In this document: piece by piece, positions 47,222 to 59,098 of the stretch
How positions within the stretch are numbered: the stretch's first letter is position 1
How the letters are laid out: each line of letters opens with the position of its first letter
Origin: Xylaria sp. FL1777
Lineage: Eukaryota; Ascomycota; Sordariomycetes; Xylariales; Xylariaceae
Assembly: GCA_022578965.1 (NCBI GenBank)
Contig: MU400512.1
Span: 558,001-622,000 of the forward strand
Direction: 5' to 3'
Length of the DNA stretch: 64,000 nucleotides
Made by a program: the position numbers and the translations under genes
Notes under the pieces: model-generated
Database searches by the model: none
What the model was told of the DNA's origin: nothing
The model's input: the letters and a program-made list of their open reading frames with translations, nothing else

Positions 47222-50089
47222 ATGGAGCGCGAGAAAGGTCAATTGCCTCCTTATAGCGCTGTGGCCAATCCCGAGTGGCCTCGGCGCCATCGCTCAATAA
47301 GGCGATCGAGGGGATTGAGGGTTTTGGCGCTTGCCTTTCTCACCTTTATCGTGTATGCGCAATGGCGGCAGATCCATCCAGCACCGCGGTCGAATCCCTC
47401 GCAATTGTCCCTTCAGAAGCTGCAGAATGACTTGAGAGTGTGCTCGAAACTTAGATCAAAGCCTGAGGACCCCATCGGCCCTGGCCGTGATCGCAATGCT
47501 CGGTACATCGACGGACACAAACCTACGCTGATCAAAAATGCTGTTATCTGGGTTGGCGAGCCGGCAAAGGGCACAAGTGCTGAGGATTCGCGGAACGGAA
47601 TTGGCTTTTCTTGGATCCACAGTGACGTTTTTATTGAGTACGGCCTCATCAAGAGAGTCGAAAGAGACATCGACGCCAGCACTTTGTCGTCCGGTACGCT
47701 CGTTTGGGACGCCAAGGGTAGACGTCTCACCAGCGGCATTATCGACATGCATAGCCATTCCGGCGTGGATAACATCCCGGGCCTCGTTGGAAATGACGAC
47801 ACAAACGAACTAAGCGGCGACATTACACCCTATGTGCGCTCCATCGACGGTTTGGATCCCAATGACCATCAAATCGAGGTGATTAAGTCCGGTGGCGTAA
47901 CAACTAGCCTGGTGCTACCTGGGTCGGGCAATAACATTGGCGGAGAAGCTTTCGTCATTAAGCACGCGGTTGGCCTGCCAGATGGTCGCAATGAGACCTC
48001 CGCCGCGGACATGCTGGCGGATCCCGACCGCAATTGGCGATACATCAAAATGGCCTGCGGTGAGAATCCCAAGAGAGTATACGGAAAAGCCGGCGAAAAA
48101 GGCCCTTTTAGTCGGTTAGGAGAGTCCTGGGAATTCCGACATGCATTCGAGCAAGCCGCGAAATTTGTCTCCGCCCAGGATGATTGGTGTACGGCCGCCG
48201 ATGCTGTGGGCATTGAGAATATGGACAGCTACCTACCTCAAGACCTGGAGTGGGAAACCCTGGGTGCTGTTTTACGCGGACAGGTCCACGTTAATACCCA
48301 CTGCTATACCATTCCAGATCTTGAAGCCTTCGTGGATCACACGAACGAGTTTAAATTTTCTGTCCGAGCGTTTCATCACGCGCACCAAACATACCTCGTT
48401 CCTGAGATTCTCAAACGTGCTTGGGGTGACTCACCGCCTGCATCTGCTCTCTTCGCTGATAATATGTGGTACAAAGCGGAGGCTTATATCGGTTCTGAGT
48501 ATGCTGGTAAAATCCTATATGAAAACGGATTGACGCCCATCTACGTGAGCGACAATCCGGTGCTCAACGCCCAGCATGTCGTATTCGAAGCCGCCAAGGC
48601 TTACGGATACGGTCTACCATACCACGTCGCTCTAGCGTCCGTTACAACGGCCCCGGCAGAAAGATTGGGACTTGGAAAGCGCCTTGGTAAGGTTAAGCCC
48701 GGCTTCGATGCCGATATTGTGGTCTGGGATAGTGATCCTCTAAGCGTTGGTGCCACACCCGTTCAAGTCTGGATCGATGGCACTGCGCAATATGAGAACC
48801 CAGTTGAACTGAATAAGCCATTCGAGTCTCGTTTCGATATACCCAAAGATGTTCAAATCACAAGGGAGACTCCACACTCAATCTCCGACGTGATCATTAC
48901 GGGTGTTTCGAAATCATTCGTTGAACAAATGTCTAGTGGTATAAATGAGGGAACACAAAACCTCACAGCTATCGTCTCCAATGGAAAGATCACCTGCCTC
49001 GGAGTGTGCACCGAAGAACTCAAAATTGCCCAAGACGGCAGTGTCAGGGTCATCAGCCTTGAGAACGGGTACATCACCAAGCCTTTTACCGCGTTCGGCT
49101 CTCTAATTGGCCTCAACGCAATCGACGCGGAGCGAGCCACCGACAACGGCGGAAGCCCTGACGTATTCAGCCGTGGCGTCGACGGCCTCGCACTAGACAC
49201 TAAGAAGCTACACTATGCCCAGAAATACGGCGTTACGCGCGCCGTTACATCGCCCTCGTACTCCGGCTCGGCGACACACCAAGGAACTAGTGTAGGCTTC
49301 CGCACCGGCGCCAAGCACGCCCTCCAGAAAGGCGCCGTGTTCGCTGAAGATGCCGCAGTACATTACACGCTCGACCTGCCGGCGAAGAGCGGCAGCACTT
49401 CCATCTCCAACGCCGTCGGCTCGCTTCGGCGGAAACTACTCGATGCAGTGGCGTCCAACACCACCGCGGGCGACGCATTCTCCGAGAACGTGTTCCTGAA
49501 GAAGGTCGTGGAGGGATCTCTGCCGCTCGCGATAACCGCGCAAAGCGCAGACGCCATTGCAGCCGTGCTCAGAGTCAAGGCCACCGTGGACGACGCCATC
49601 GCCGCCGCCGGGCTCGATGCCGCCGTCAGGCTCGTCATCATCGGCGGCGCCGAGTCGTTCATAGTCGCCGACGAGCTCGCTGCTGCCGACGTCGGTGTCG
49701 TGCTCAGCCCGGTGTTCTCGTACCGCACGACGTGGGATCAGCGGCGGGCGCTCACTGGCGCGCCGCTCTCGAACGGCACGGCCGTGGACCGCCTTATTGA
49801 GGCTGGCGTCACTGTTGCGATTGGCCTCGAGGAGGACTGGGTTGTCAGGGACCTGGGGCTGCTGGCTGGTATCGTGTATAAGAATGGAGGCGCCAAGATC
49901 GATGAGGGCCAGGCGTTGGACCTGGCGGGAGCTAATGTGTACAAATTACTTGGTCTTGGGGAGAGTGAGGCAGGTAAGGAGGTCGATGAGTTTGTGGTTT
50001 TCGAAGGAAGTCCCTTGGAGGTCGGTTCTCGTGTTCGTGCTGTAGGCGATGGATTGGGTGAGGTTCAGGTTTTTGAATATGAAGAGTAG
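47222..50089 (+). CDS. Membrane-anchored amidohydrolase-family protein
   Basis: Single exon; the start at 47222 gives 955 residues (the frame is open further upstream but without conservation). A basic cytoplasmic N-terminus is followed by one helix (LRVLALAFLTFIVYA, about residues 42-56), so it is likely a type II protein facing the vacuole, secretory lumen or cell exterior. The amidohydrolase region has the metal motif SGIIDMHSHSGV, VHVNTHCY, FHHAHQTYLV and an Asp in YVSDNPVL, then GKVKPGFDADIVVWDSDPL, the usual C-terminal strand of urease-superfamily enzymes. A second half (about 560-955) repeats a related but degenerate fold. Substrate unknown; similar large proteins are common in ascomycetes. 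Confidence 0.85.
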   Translation: MEREKGQLPPYSAVANPEWPRRHRSIRRSRGLRVLALAFLTFIVYAQWRQIHPAPRSNPSQLSLQKLQNDLRVCSKLRSKPEDPIGPGRDRNARYIDGHKPTLIKNAVIWVGEPAKGTSAEDSRNGIGFSWIHSDVFIEYGLIKRVERDIDASTLSSGTLVWDAKGRRLTSGIIDMHSHSGVDNIPGLVGNDDTNELSGDITPYVRSIDGLDPNDHQIEVIKSGGVTTSLVLPGSGNNIGGEAFVIKHAVGLPDGRNETSAADMLADPDRNWRYIKMACGENPKRVYGKAGEKGPFSRLGESWEFRHAFEQAAKFVSAQDDWCTAADAVGIENMDSYLPQDLEWETLGAVLRGQVHVNTHCYTIPDLEAFVDHTNEFKFSVRAFHHAHQTYLVPEILKRAWGDSPPASALFADNMWYKAEAYIGSEYAGKILYENGLTPIYVSDNPVLNAQHVVFEAAKAYGYGLPYHVALASVTTAPAERLGLGKRLGKVKPGFDADIVVWDSDPLSVGATPVQVWIDGTAQYENPVELNKPFESRFDIPKDVQITRETPHSISDVIITGVSKSFVEQMSSGINEGTQNLTAIVSNGKITCLGVCTEELKIAQDGSVRVISLENGYITKPFTAFGSLIGLNAIDAERATDNGGSPDVFSRGVDGLALDTKKLHYAQKYGVTRAVTSPSYSGSATHQGTSVGFRTGAKHALQKGAVFAEDAAVHYTLDLPAKSGSTSISNAVGSLRRKLLDAVASNTTAGDAFSENVFLKKVVEGSLPLAITAQSADAIAAVLRVKATVDDAIAAAGLDAAVRLVIIGGAESFIVADELAAADVGVVLSPVFSYRTTWDQRRALTGAPLSNGTAVDRLIEAGVTVAIGLEEDWVVRDLGLLAGIVYKNGGAKIDEGQALDLAGANVYKLLGLGESEAGKEVDEFVVFEGSPLEVGSRVRAVGDGLGEVQVFEYEE

Positions 50090-51171
50090 GTAGGTTGGGT
50101 GTAGTGTAGCTATCATTCGAATATCGGACCAATATCGGACATTAGATGGATCATATAGTTAATTGCGAAGGTATAGGATAATAACATCCTACATATCAAG
50201 AATTCCCTGGGTTCATCTAGGTATCTTCTTTCAGTATGTAGAAATAATGTATAGGGACTTAAGTCAGGTGTTTTTCTCTAAAGCATTAGCCCTCACTCAG
50301 CAATTAGTGCCGAAAGAGTCACAACTACAAGTTTGATGTATTCATTGTCACTATCAAGCAGAATTATCGTGAAACGAGCTCAGATAGTTGAGCTGAGCTG
50401 GGCATCAAATAGCTAAGCGGAGTGTGGTATGTTAATTTAGTCTTTTATGTTGTGTAATAGGTGGTCCCCCATCTTTGAGGTTTGAGTGCGATTTGTGACA
50501 CAAGCTTTGGCGAGTGCCTTATTTTCGTCTTCAGAAAACACTGTCAGGATGCCTGCCTCAATTTTAGGTGAGAAGTAGACTTTACTATTGTAAAACAGCG
50601 GAGTCGAATATTAACTGGGGATTTAGAATAACTGGGAAATCATTTCATTCTGAGGGGGGTTTATATGTGTATGGCTCTGACGGTAGAATCTTACTAAGAT
50701 GTGAATAGACAAGTTATATAGACTGCAGGATGACAGCTCTAACTAGAACTCCCTCCCACGACCTTTGACTTACACCACCCGGTTCCAATATTCTATCTTC
50801 AGGCTTTATGTTTGCATGACCATTCCCACATAGCTCCGTGAAGAGGGAAGATGTTGGTAACAGTTCAAACGTGAAATGCGGAGCAGCAATTGGAGAGCTA
50901 GATCCTAGACATCGGAGTCCCTCCAGTCGCAGTGCAGTGCATCTGTTGATTCGTTCCCTGACCCCGAGGCCACATCACTTAAATTATATAAAGGCCATTC
51001 ACTAACAGAGGGCATCTCGTCGCGTTCGATTATGGCTCGTGCGAAGGAGGCATCGTATATTCCTGCTAGCCCTGCAGGTCGAATAGCGCCCAACCCCTTC
51101 GCCAGTGCTTCACTTATAATGGAAGTAGTGAGATATACGGTTAGTTTGATTCTGGACTTCATGGTGAGTGA

Positions 51172-51231
<60 letters not shown>

Positions 51232-51682
51232 GAGGGAGTTGTCTAGAGTGATAGATGACCTACCTATACACGATCGCTGGGGTAAAACCATCTAATCACC
51301 TGGAATCTTCGACCCAGAAGTCTTTGAGGCATCTCTATTTTCCTTTATTACGAAACGACAAAGCGACTTGCAACTTCATCTACACATGTCAAGTTACCAA
51401 AAGCGCTTCACCTTTGCGATGGATTAGCTAATTGGTTTGCTTATCGCCGATTATGGGGATATGATATATAATTGGGAAGTACATGCAATTATGAGGCAAA
51501 TAGCGGGTATCTACGGAAGGTACCTAGCTACCTATCTAGCAGCTACCTAGCAGCTATCGGGCCGCCGATAGTGAGCTGATAGTGAGTTGATAGCGAAGCT
51601 CGGGCACGATTGAGTGCCATTGCGTCAACAAGTTTCACGACAACAAGAAATTGTCCACCCATATCGCCATTCACCCGCCGCC
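50090..51682. other. Intergenic region with a microsatellite
   Basis: About 1.6 kb. A minus-strand frame at 50905-51162 (85 codons, starting MKSRIKLTVYLTTSIISEA) has a weak signal-peptide-like start, but I cannot support it as a gene. TACCTAGC-type runs lie near 51520-51555. The right end is the AIM24 promoter. Confidence 0.4.
51170..51233. repeat. (TG)n/(AG)n microsatellite
   Basis: GTGAGTGAGTG grades into about 18 TG units and then about 9 AG units ending in GGAGGGAG. On the minus strand it is translated as a Thr-His run in a spurious frame. Confidence 0.9.
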
Positions 51683-53003
51683 ATGCGTGGTGCTGCTTCT
51701 TCCCTAGCCAGAAACCGCCGGCTGGGCAACTTCGGCACAAGAAGCAGCTACGTTTGCCGGCAATGCAGAGCTATTCAAATCAGCGCTGCTCCAACGACCG
51801 ATTTCAACTCGGCCGCATCCCGAGACCCGTTCCTTTCGCGCACCGATGCTTCTGGCGATGTTGCTGGTATGAAGACCCCCTTCGCGAGACGCCATTCACC
51901 GTCTGCCGTGTCATTGTGCTGTTCTAACCAGACTCCAGATGCGCGTTTTGAAGTGCTGGGCACGCCGTACTCGCTCCTCTCGGTGACCCTGTCGGCCTCC
52001 CAGAGACTCTACACCCGGCGCGGCACTCTGGTTGCCGTGTCGGGCAAAGCACAGAATGTGAGCACGCAAACAGCCAAGCAAGCAGGTGCCGGCCTGGCCT
52101 TGTCTAGCCAGTCTACAGCCTTCGAACTGCCTGATTCTGACTCTACAATACCAGGCACAATCGACCCTCTCCATCCTACCCCCATTGACACGAGCTGCCA
52201 CCGGTGTACCCTTCCTGTATCAACGAATAACCTCGACTACGCCACTCACTGCTCTAATATCCACGAAATCCCCGACTACTACGTTCACCGTCTTGCATTT
52301 AGATGGGACTACCGACTGGATGGTGTCCCAGAGGAGAGCCTTGCTTGCGTGGACTGGATATACCCTTGCCGTAACTCCTCGCATACAACATCAGCTTCCT
52401 CTTGCCCACTGGGGCTCCTCCGAGTTGACAGGCCGGGGTCTTGCCGCCCTCTCGGCACCGGGCCACATATATCAGCTCACACTAGACGACGGTGAAGAAT
52501 TTGTAGCACACCCTGCCAATGTGGTAGCCTACACAATTACCAAGCAGCCGCCTCTGCCTTTCCGGTTTAAAAGCTCGAGTATCAGGTTCCAGATCCCTTC
52601 GGTTACAACATGGCTAGAGACGACAAAGTTCTTTCAGAATATGCGACAAACCGAAACCTACAAGTTCCTTACCCGTGTATTCTACAACATGCGAACCACC
52701 GCTCGCCGCACAATATGGGGCGATAGGCTGTTCTTGCAGTTCCGCGGTCCTATGAAGATCCTTATGTCCAGTCGAGCTTCGCGTATCAGTGATGTATTGA
52801 CGAATGCTGAGGTCAACGAGATCGCAGATGCCCCTGCGGGCGCCGTTCCCGCTGCCGTAGAATTGGCTACGAAACCAAAAGCTAGCGAAGAACCTACAAA
52901 ACCCCAAGATGTGGCAAACGTAAAGATTCGTGTTGCCAGTGTTGGGAAAGATGGCAAGGTTCAGTTTGAGGAAGCGAAGAATCTAAAAGAATTCGAAAAA
53001 TGA
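51683..53003 (+). CDS. aim24: AIM24, mitochondrial biogenesis protein
   Basis: Exons 51683-51866, 51939-52057 and 52155-53003 join in phase to 383 residues. AIM24 is a mitochondrial inner-membrane protein affecting MICOS and respiratory-chain organisation in yeast. The N-terminus [21 protein letters not shown] is a typical presequence. The joins restore [19 protein letters not shown] and [14 protein letters not shown], both conserved. The AIM24 domain continues with [55 protein letters not shown], and [21 protein letters not shown] Lys/Glu-rich tail closes the protein. The second intron (97 bp) shifts the frame, so reading without splicing looks like two unrelated ORFs. Confidence 0.93.
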
Positions 53004-55258
53004 TGTGATAGTGGGTAAGGTCGCAGCATATCATGACCTTCTACGACTTGTACGACGAGTAAATACCAATTATAGATATGTATATCATAGAAGTCCTTCC
53101 TGAGAGCTGCCATTTGTAACGACTCGGCAGAACATGGACTCCGACTTTCCTACTCTCATGCACAAGACGTTCGAATGTATCATCACTCATGCTACAACAT
53201 AAGTCCTAGGTGTTAGAGAATACCAGTGTTTAATCCGAACCAAGAATAGTGATAGAGATACTTGATCTCGGCCGTCGCATACTTATGCGTACCCGTAGGA
53301 GCCTGGTGCGGGAGGTAGCTGCGGTTTCCGAGCTTACTATACGGCGTACCTCCGTATCAGCTCGGCTGTAAGATCCTATCTACATATAGCAATCTCGGCG
53401 TTAGTCATGCGCATACTTATGCCAGATCTAACGCTATCTCTGGCCCAGCTCCACGGTTCACCCACGTGGCGCACCGTCGCTTAGTAGCCTCAAATAACTA
53501 ACGGGATACTGTCTTACATGTAAGAGTTGTCATATTCTAATTGAGCCTGAACACCGCTCATCTTTGAAGAAATAATCGTAAGAACTATTAAATGAAATAG
53601 GGACAACATATCAACCTAGTTCTCTCTCTTTTCACGAAAAAGAGAAAAGAGGGGGGAAAAAAAGAAACCAGAAACAAATGACCAATAAGCTATTTACCCT
53701 TGTTGAAGCTGTGTAACTCAACGTCTAGTGTGCATATAACGTGACATAAGCCTAAGCAAGGCGGTTGGGTTTGTTAAATAGCTAATCGGCCGACAATTTC
53801 ATTGGGTAAGTTTTACATACATGCCACCACACAACTTCTCCTTGACAACGTCATATATCATATTGCTACCCATAACATTCCGAATACGACTCCCTATACC
53901 ACCTTGCGTTGTCTATGTTTCATTTTTGATTAGTTATAGTAAACTATTGGAGATTTCTTGGCAAATTCGCTTCATACCTAAGGCCTATAGCCTCGCCGCA
54001 AAAGCTAGCTAGAATAGGCTTACGTCCCCCCCAATATAAGCCTTATACTTCGTACTAATCAATAAGTATGTGCCTAAGTGTGTGCTGTGGATTGGGTAAG
54101 ATTGGGCAATATACATCGCCTTGAAATGCTATTATAAGTCGTGGCTAAAGTTATAACCCTGGGTAAAGATACCAGTCCTATTACAAGGAGAACCGCGAAA
54201 TATAAGTTCAACTAGGCAACCTTTACTACTATATTTTATACTACAAAGCCAGCTAAACCTTAGTTTATTATATCTTTTTTTAAACCATATATCGTCAGGC
54301 CCTGTTAGTATCCCCAGAGCCGGTTCTGGGACTTTTGCCTAAAAAGGCGACTGACGTCTTTCGGGGTAGATATGATCGGGTGGCGCTACTCCCTCTCGGA
54401 CTCGGTAACCGTTCCCAGCGGCTCAGCTCGGCCCCTCCTACCCTCAATTGTTCCTAGTGCATGCCAAGACGTCGGCCTTCGCTCTTCGCTCTTCGCATAA
54501 GTAAAGCGCATCCGTTGGCCCCTTAACGTAGGTATCACAAAGGCGTGCTTAGTAGAGGCTAGTACACAAACCCGCTCGAAGCCTACTATACCGTACTGCG
54601 TATTTTGAAGGCCAACTATGCAGACAAGGGCAATAGTTACAAAATACAGAAGCTAGTTATACTATTATTATTGGATCACATTAATTTGTATTTATTCAAG
54701 GTCCACTAATTTTCTTACTTTGTGCAGTTAGGTATTTAGCTGTTCTTTAAAGTGGTAGAGTTTAAGGGTCTGTATAAGGTAGTTGGGTCGTTTTTGTTGG
54801 ACCCGCTTTGACCTCTATAATCTAGTAAGAAATCGGGCTTGCTTAAGAATCACCTACATATAGCTATGGCATTTTGCCAGTCATATCATAAGTATGTAGA
54901 CTAGACCAGTCATAAATCCGAGTCCGAGTCACTCGGGCCAACACAAGTACCTACGCCGTTCCCGAGAGTGTATGCAGGGTAACCACCATTGTAGGACGCG
55001 TTCACTTCCAAAAAGGGCTCTGGCATTCATATAATCCTCGAGATTCCTATTTAGTTTGCACCAGTAGCCTATCGCAACTTAGACCATTATTTTTTCCGTG
55101 CTCCTCACGACGACATTTGCCGAGGGATTAGTAAACAAAGTTGGCGAATTAATTGGAGTAGCCCATACACCCCAAGATACACGAGAAATATCACTACGAA
55201 ATTCGCCGGTCAGAAGTGAAGTTATTAGTGAGGGAAACGCAGACGACAAACAAACAAA
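53004..55258. other. Gene-poor region, probable decayed repeat sequence
   Basis: About 2.25 kb. A purine tract lies at about 53633-53670. From about 53760 to 54300 it is very AT-rich with many stops. Near 54313-54330 there is an 18-bp near-palindrome (CCCAGAGCCGGTTCTGGG). GC-rich sequence at 54300-54540 next to AT-rich flanks suggests a mosaic of mutated transposon debris, but I cannot name the element. No gene is called; the 53821-54012 frame is not supported. Confidence 0.4.
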
Positions 55259-56899
55259 ATGCCCGGCTCTGACACCGAGTCTTCTACGGTCCATCCAGAC
55301 CAACATTTGGACATACCGACAAAGACTGAAAATGAACCAAGCGAGTCGTCAGAGAAGAACTCTACGAGAAAGGCATCGATAGAGCAAGTATCGGCGCGGG
55401 GAATTTTAGGAAACGATTTAGAGAAAGGTGGCGCTGAGACATCCTCACAACCTGCTGCACCACCCGGTCTCAACCCAGATGACTTCCCAGATGGCGGTCT
55501 AGAGGCTGTAAGTGTTTTCCGGAACCGACAGTTTTCCTTACTTTAGCTTTCTTTTCGGGAGCGGAATTCTTGACTTTCTCGTCGTTGGTCTCAAAGATAT
55601 CTTGTACTCCAAGACCGATTTCTCTTGTATAGGTAATTAAGTACTGACCGGATGTTTTGTAGTGGTTGGTAGTTGTGGGGGGAGCGTTGATTCTGTTCTC
55701 CTCATTCGGCGTCGTCAACTGCTCGGGAGTCTTCGTCGAGTATTATGTCAATGGGCCGCTCTCCGACTACACGTCCTCGGACATAACATGGATCACCTCG
55801 CTGCAAGCCTTCCTCATCACGGGATCCAATCTTGTCGTGGGCCGCTTATTCGATAGCTATGGGACTCGCTGGATCCTGCCGATCGGCACCGTCATCTATT
55901 CGTTCGGTCTCATGGTCCTCTCGCTTTCGACCAAGTACTATCAGATCATTCTTTCGCAGGGTATCGTCAGCGGTGTCGGCGCCGCCACCGTATTCAACTG
56001 TGCCAGCAACTCGACCATCACATGGTTCTACAAATACCGAGCCGCTGCTCTAGGTATTGTGGTGGCAGGGTCGTCGCTTGGTGGTATCGTCTTGCCCATC
56101 CTAATGAGCCAACTCATCCCCAAGATCGGCTTTCCTTGGACGGTTCGCATCCTGGGCTTCATCGTGCTCCTATTCTGCGGCATCGCCTCCTTCACCGTCA
56201 AGTCCCGCCTACCGCCTCAACCGAAACCTTTCCACTTCTCCGAGCTGATCGAGCCCTTCAAAGAACTGAGGTTTGTCCTCTTCGTCGTGGGCGCCTTCTT
56301 TTTCTTCTGGGGCTTGTACCTCCCCTTCAACTACCTCGAAATCCAAGCCCAGCAGCAAGGCGTCAACCCAACACTGATCCCCTACATACTGCCCATCGTG
56401 AACGCGGTCAGGTAAGAGCACTCCACCCATCCCCATGCCTTATTATTCTTGTACTGATATACGCCACGTCAGTATCCCTGGACGTATCATACCCGGCATC
56501 CTCGCCGACCGCATCGGCCGCTTCAACATGATGATCCTCATCGCGGTGCTCACGGGGCTCTTCACGCTCGCGCTCTGGATCCCGGGCACGACGACGGGCG
56601 CGACGCTGGGGTTCGGCGCCGTCTACGGCTTCACCTCGGGCGCCTTCATCTCGCTGGCGCCGGCCGCCATCGCGCAGATCAGCGACCTGCGCCAGATCGG
56701 CGCCCGCAGCGGCGTCGTGCTGTTCGTCGGCTCCCTCGGCGCCCTCACCGGCTCGCCCCTCGGCGGCGCCATCGTCACCGCCCAGAACGGCGAGTATCTC
56801 GGCCTCAAGCTCTTCACCGGTCTCTCGATCCTCGTGGCCGCGATATTCCTGGTGCTCTCGCGCGCGGTGCAGGTCAATTTTAAGTGGGTGAAGATCTAG
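55259..56899 (+). CDS. MFS transporter, monocarboxylate (MCT/riboflavin) type
   Basis: Exons 55259-55507, 55663-56411 and 56473-56899 join in phase to 474 residues. A Ser/Glu-rich cytoplasmic N-terminus precedes PDGGLEAWLVVVGGAL, the DGG(x)W motif marking the first helix of fungal monocarboxylate-type MFS carriers. FNCASNSTITWFYKYRAAALG and the post-helix 7 ILADRIGRFNMMILIAVL follow, with about 12 membrane helices. Such carriers move monocarboxylates, riboflavin or other small acids across the plasma membrane; the substrate is not readable here. The last exon is much more GC-rich in third positions than its surroundings. The gene stands alone between two gene-poor stretches. Confidence 0.88.
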
Positions 56900-57600
56900 A
56901 GCGACGAAAGAGGGGATCCGCGACTAGAACATATTTTTGAAACCAGTACATTCGACCTGCATTGGGATATATCAATGCATATCCGGTTGTTGAACCTCAC
57001 CACTTAAAGTCATGGCATGGCGTTGGGATATTGCATTTGGATCTGAGATACAAAGTAGAGCTTCATGGCATGATAGAATGGCATAATCATAGGTGGCTTT
57101 TTTATTTTGTAGTTGGCTGTTTTTAGGGGGAAATATTTTCGTTAGCAGCGCCGCGCGGTTTATATGTTGTAATGCGAAGAAATCTGTACGCTATTGTTGT
57201 ACACAAGGCCTAAGAAAACATACCACGCCTGGTTCAAGAATTATTGGCTGTGATTATTATCGGTCTTCTACAAGAAACGTTGCCATTTTTGCGCCTCTAT
57301 CTCCCATCGCAATAGGAGTGTTAGACGGGAGCGAGTTACAGTGAAACGGTCAGTAATCACCTAAAATAGAAGCCCAAATCTAGCTCCAAGCATTAATGCC
57401 TAGGAATCAATCGCGACATGTTTGAATAGCTAACCACCTTCTGGATCATAATCGATTACATCATCCCCAATAAAGTCACATGGTCTGTTGATCGGCACCG
57501 CAATGGTCGCTAGCAAGGCTAAAAGGACTTAAGGGTCGCGTTGCGATACAAAAGGAGAAGGAGTCGAATCGAACTTCTTCTTTGTAACGCTAAATATCTA
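56900..57600. other. Intergenic region between convergent genes
   Basis: About 700 bp holding two 3' UTRs. Frames at 57093-57344 and 57541-57927 lack family features; the latter overlaps the SAT4-type gene on the opposite strand. Confidence 0.5.
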
Positions 57601-59098
57601 TTATATAGTAAAAGAGACATGATCTCTACTAGGCCGCGTACGCACAGGTGCCAAATCGTTGAGCTCCGTGGTGACGTGGACTTCCTGGCGCCTGTATATC
57701 TTCAACGGCACGTTGTCATTGTAGAACTTGATGTCCTCCTGGCTCTCGAGGGGTTTGAAGTTGTCGAGCCCGTCCGCCATGGACCCGCGGGATATGACGG
57801 TGCTGTGGTTGACGCCGCGCGCGTTGTGTCCGTACGCCGACACGAAGCCACGAGGCGCCTCTTGCCTGGAGGACGCCGACCCGCGGGAAGTCGTCTGTTT
57901 GAGGGCGAAGCGCACCGTCGTCCATAGGAAAGGCATGTTCGCCACGATCAGCGCCGTCGAGGACTCGCGGATGTACCAGTAGGGCCAGCTGTCGCCAAAC
58001 GGCTCCATAAAACTGTAGTATTTGTTCGCGATGGCGGCGCCGATCTGAGGAGCGTCTCATGTTAGTTTATGCTACATCGCTCCAGACCAGGTGAACTAGT
58101 TGGGGCACAGTGAAAGGTTAGGGGTTTCAACTTACTGTGAAGAGACCTAGAGCAAAAACGAAACAAAGGACTACTTTCTTCTTTTTGGCAATATTTATTT
58201 GGACAAATACGGGCATTGGTATAATGATAATGCACAGATCCGAGGTAATATTGAGGGCTGCATTGGTAATAAGGTGGTGTGTCGCTGCAGAACATTGAAC
58301 TATGGTCATGGAGTTAGCATGTAAAATAATACAAGCAAGATAGTAGATTGGTAAGAGGTAACATCCACGTACTGCTCTTAGGAGGGACCGCCCAATACTG
58401 GCTGAAAGGTCTGCACCATACGCCGAAATATAATACCTACGAGACCAACCGTTAGTTGTGCTTGCGGCCAAGACGTTGGGTAGCATCGACAAAATATGCA
58501 TGGGCAGAGTGCGTAATATCCCCTTTTCCGAGACACGAGGAGAAGAACAGCTACTCACCTCCATCACGACGAAACCTAAGGCCACATAACATGCGACAAG
58601 TTTAACGAATAATATATGGAACTTGCTAAATCTGCTTAAGGATGTTAGCGGAGACTGTATGCCACAGGCGAAGTCACTGACATTAAACGGCTGTATATAA
58701 TCAAGAGGCATGCCTTGACCAGCCAAATGGTGACAATTTGCATTTGCTCCGTAACGAGGACCAGCTTGGAGCCATACACTCTCTCCTCAATGTCCTGCGG
58801 CGTGAGTGTAGGGGGATGATCGGGATCAATGAGATTGCTCTTCTTGGTGGCTAGGATATTCATTGAGATAAGGAGGACAGCGTCCGTCGCCACGGCTATA
58901 AACATCAAGAAATCATCGCTTTGGAACTTCTTGAAGGTCCCAAAGACTATTTTGCGGGATCCACTACGGAGGCGAGGTGAGCATATGTTGAAGGAATTGG
59001 CAAGAAAAAAAGGACAGACGAACTTACATTCTAGCGATCACCGCCATAATTGTAATGCTGTACCATATTGACGACTCCACGATCAAACCCGGTGCCAT
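57601..59098 (-). CDS. SAT4-family (fungal rhodopsin-like domain) integral membrane protein
   Basis: Six exons on the minus strand join in phase to 363 residues: 59098-59028, 58963-58682, 58625-58559, 58436-58373, 58299-58136, 58044-57601. The protein follows the seven-helix SAT4 pattern: VIARIGSRKIVFGTFKKFQSDDFLM, TIWLVKACLLIIYSRL, KFHILFVKLVACYVALGFVVMEV, VWCRPFSQYWAVPPKSIQCS, ITNAALNITSDLCIIIIPMPV and YYSFMEPFGDSWPYWYIRESSTA. The WCRPFSQYW motif appears only after splicing. The cytoplasmic tail is Ser/Arg-rich. The family includes PTH11-like proteins, with roles in sensing suggested for some; no retinal-binding lysine is expected. Ligand and role unknown. One donor (GTCAGT) is non-standard. 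Confidence 0.85.

Noticed and set aside
50905..51291. Minus-strand frame with a Thr-His run
   Set aside because: The run is the translated (TG)n microsatellite. The remaining 85 codons show no family similarity and only a weak signal-like start.
51911..52201. Apparent minus-strand ORF and apparent frameshift inside AIM24
   Set aside because: A normal 97-bp intron at 52058-52154 explains the frame change; the minus-strand ORF is a shadow.
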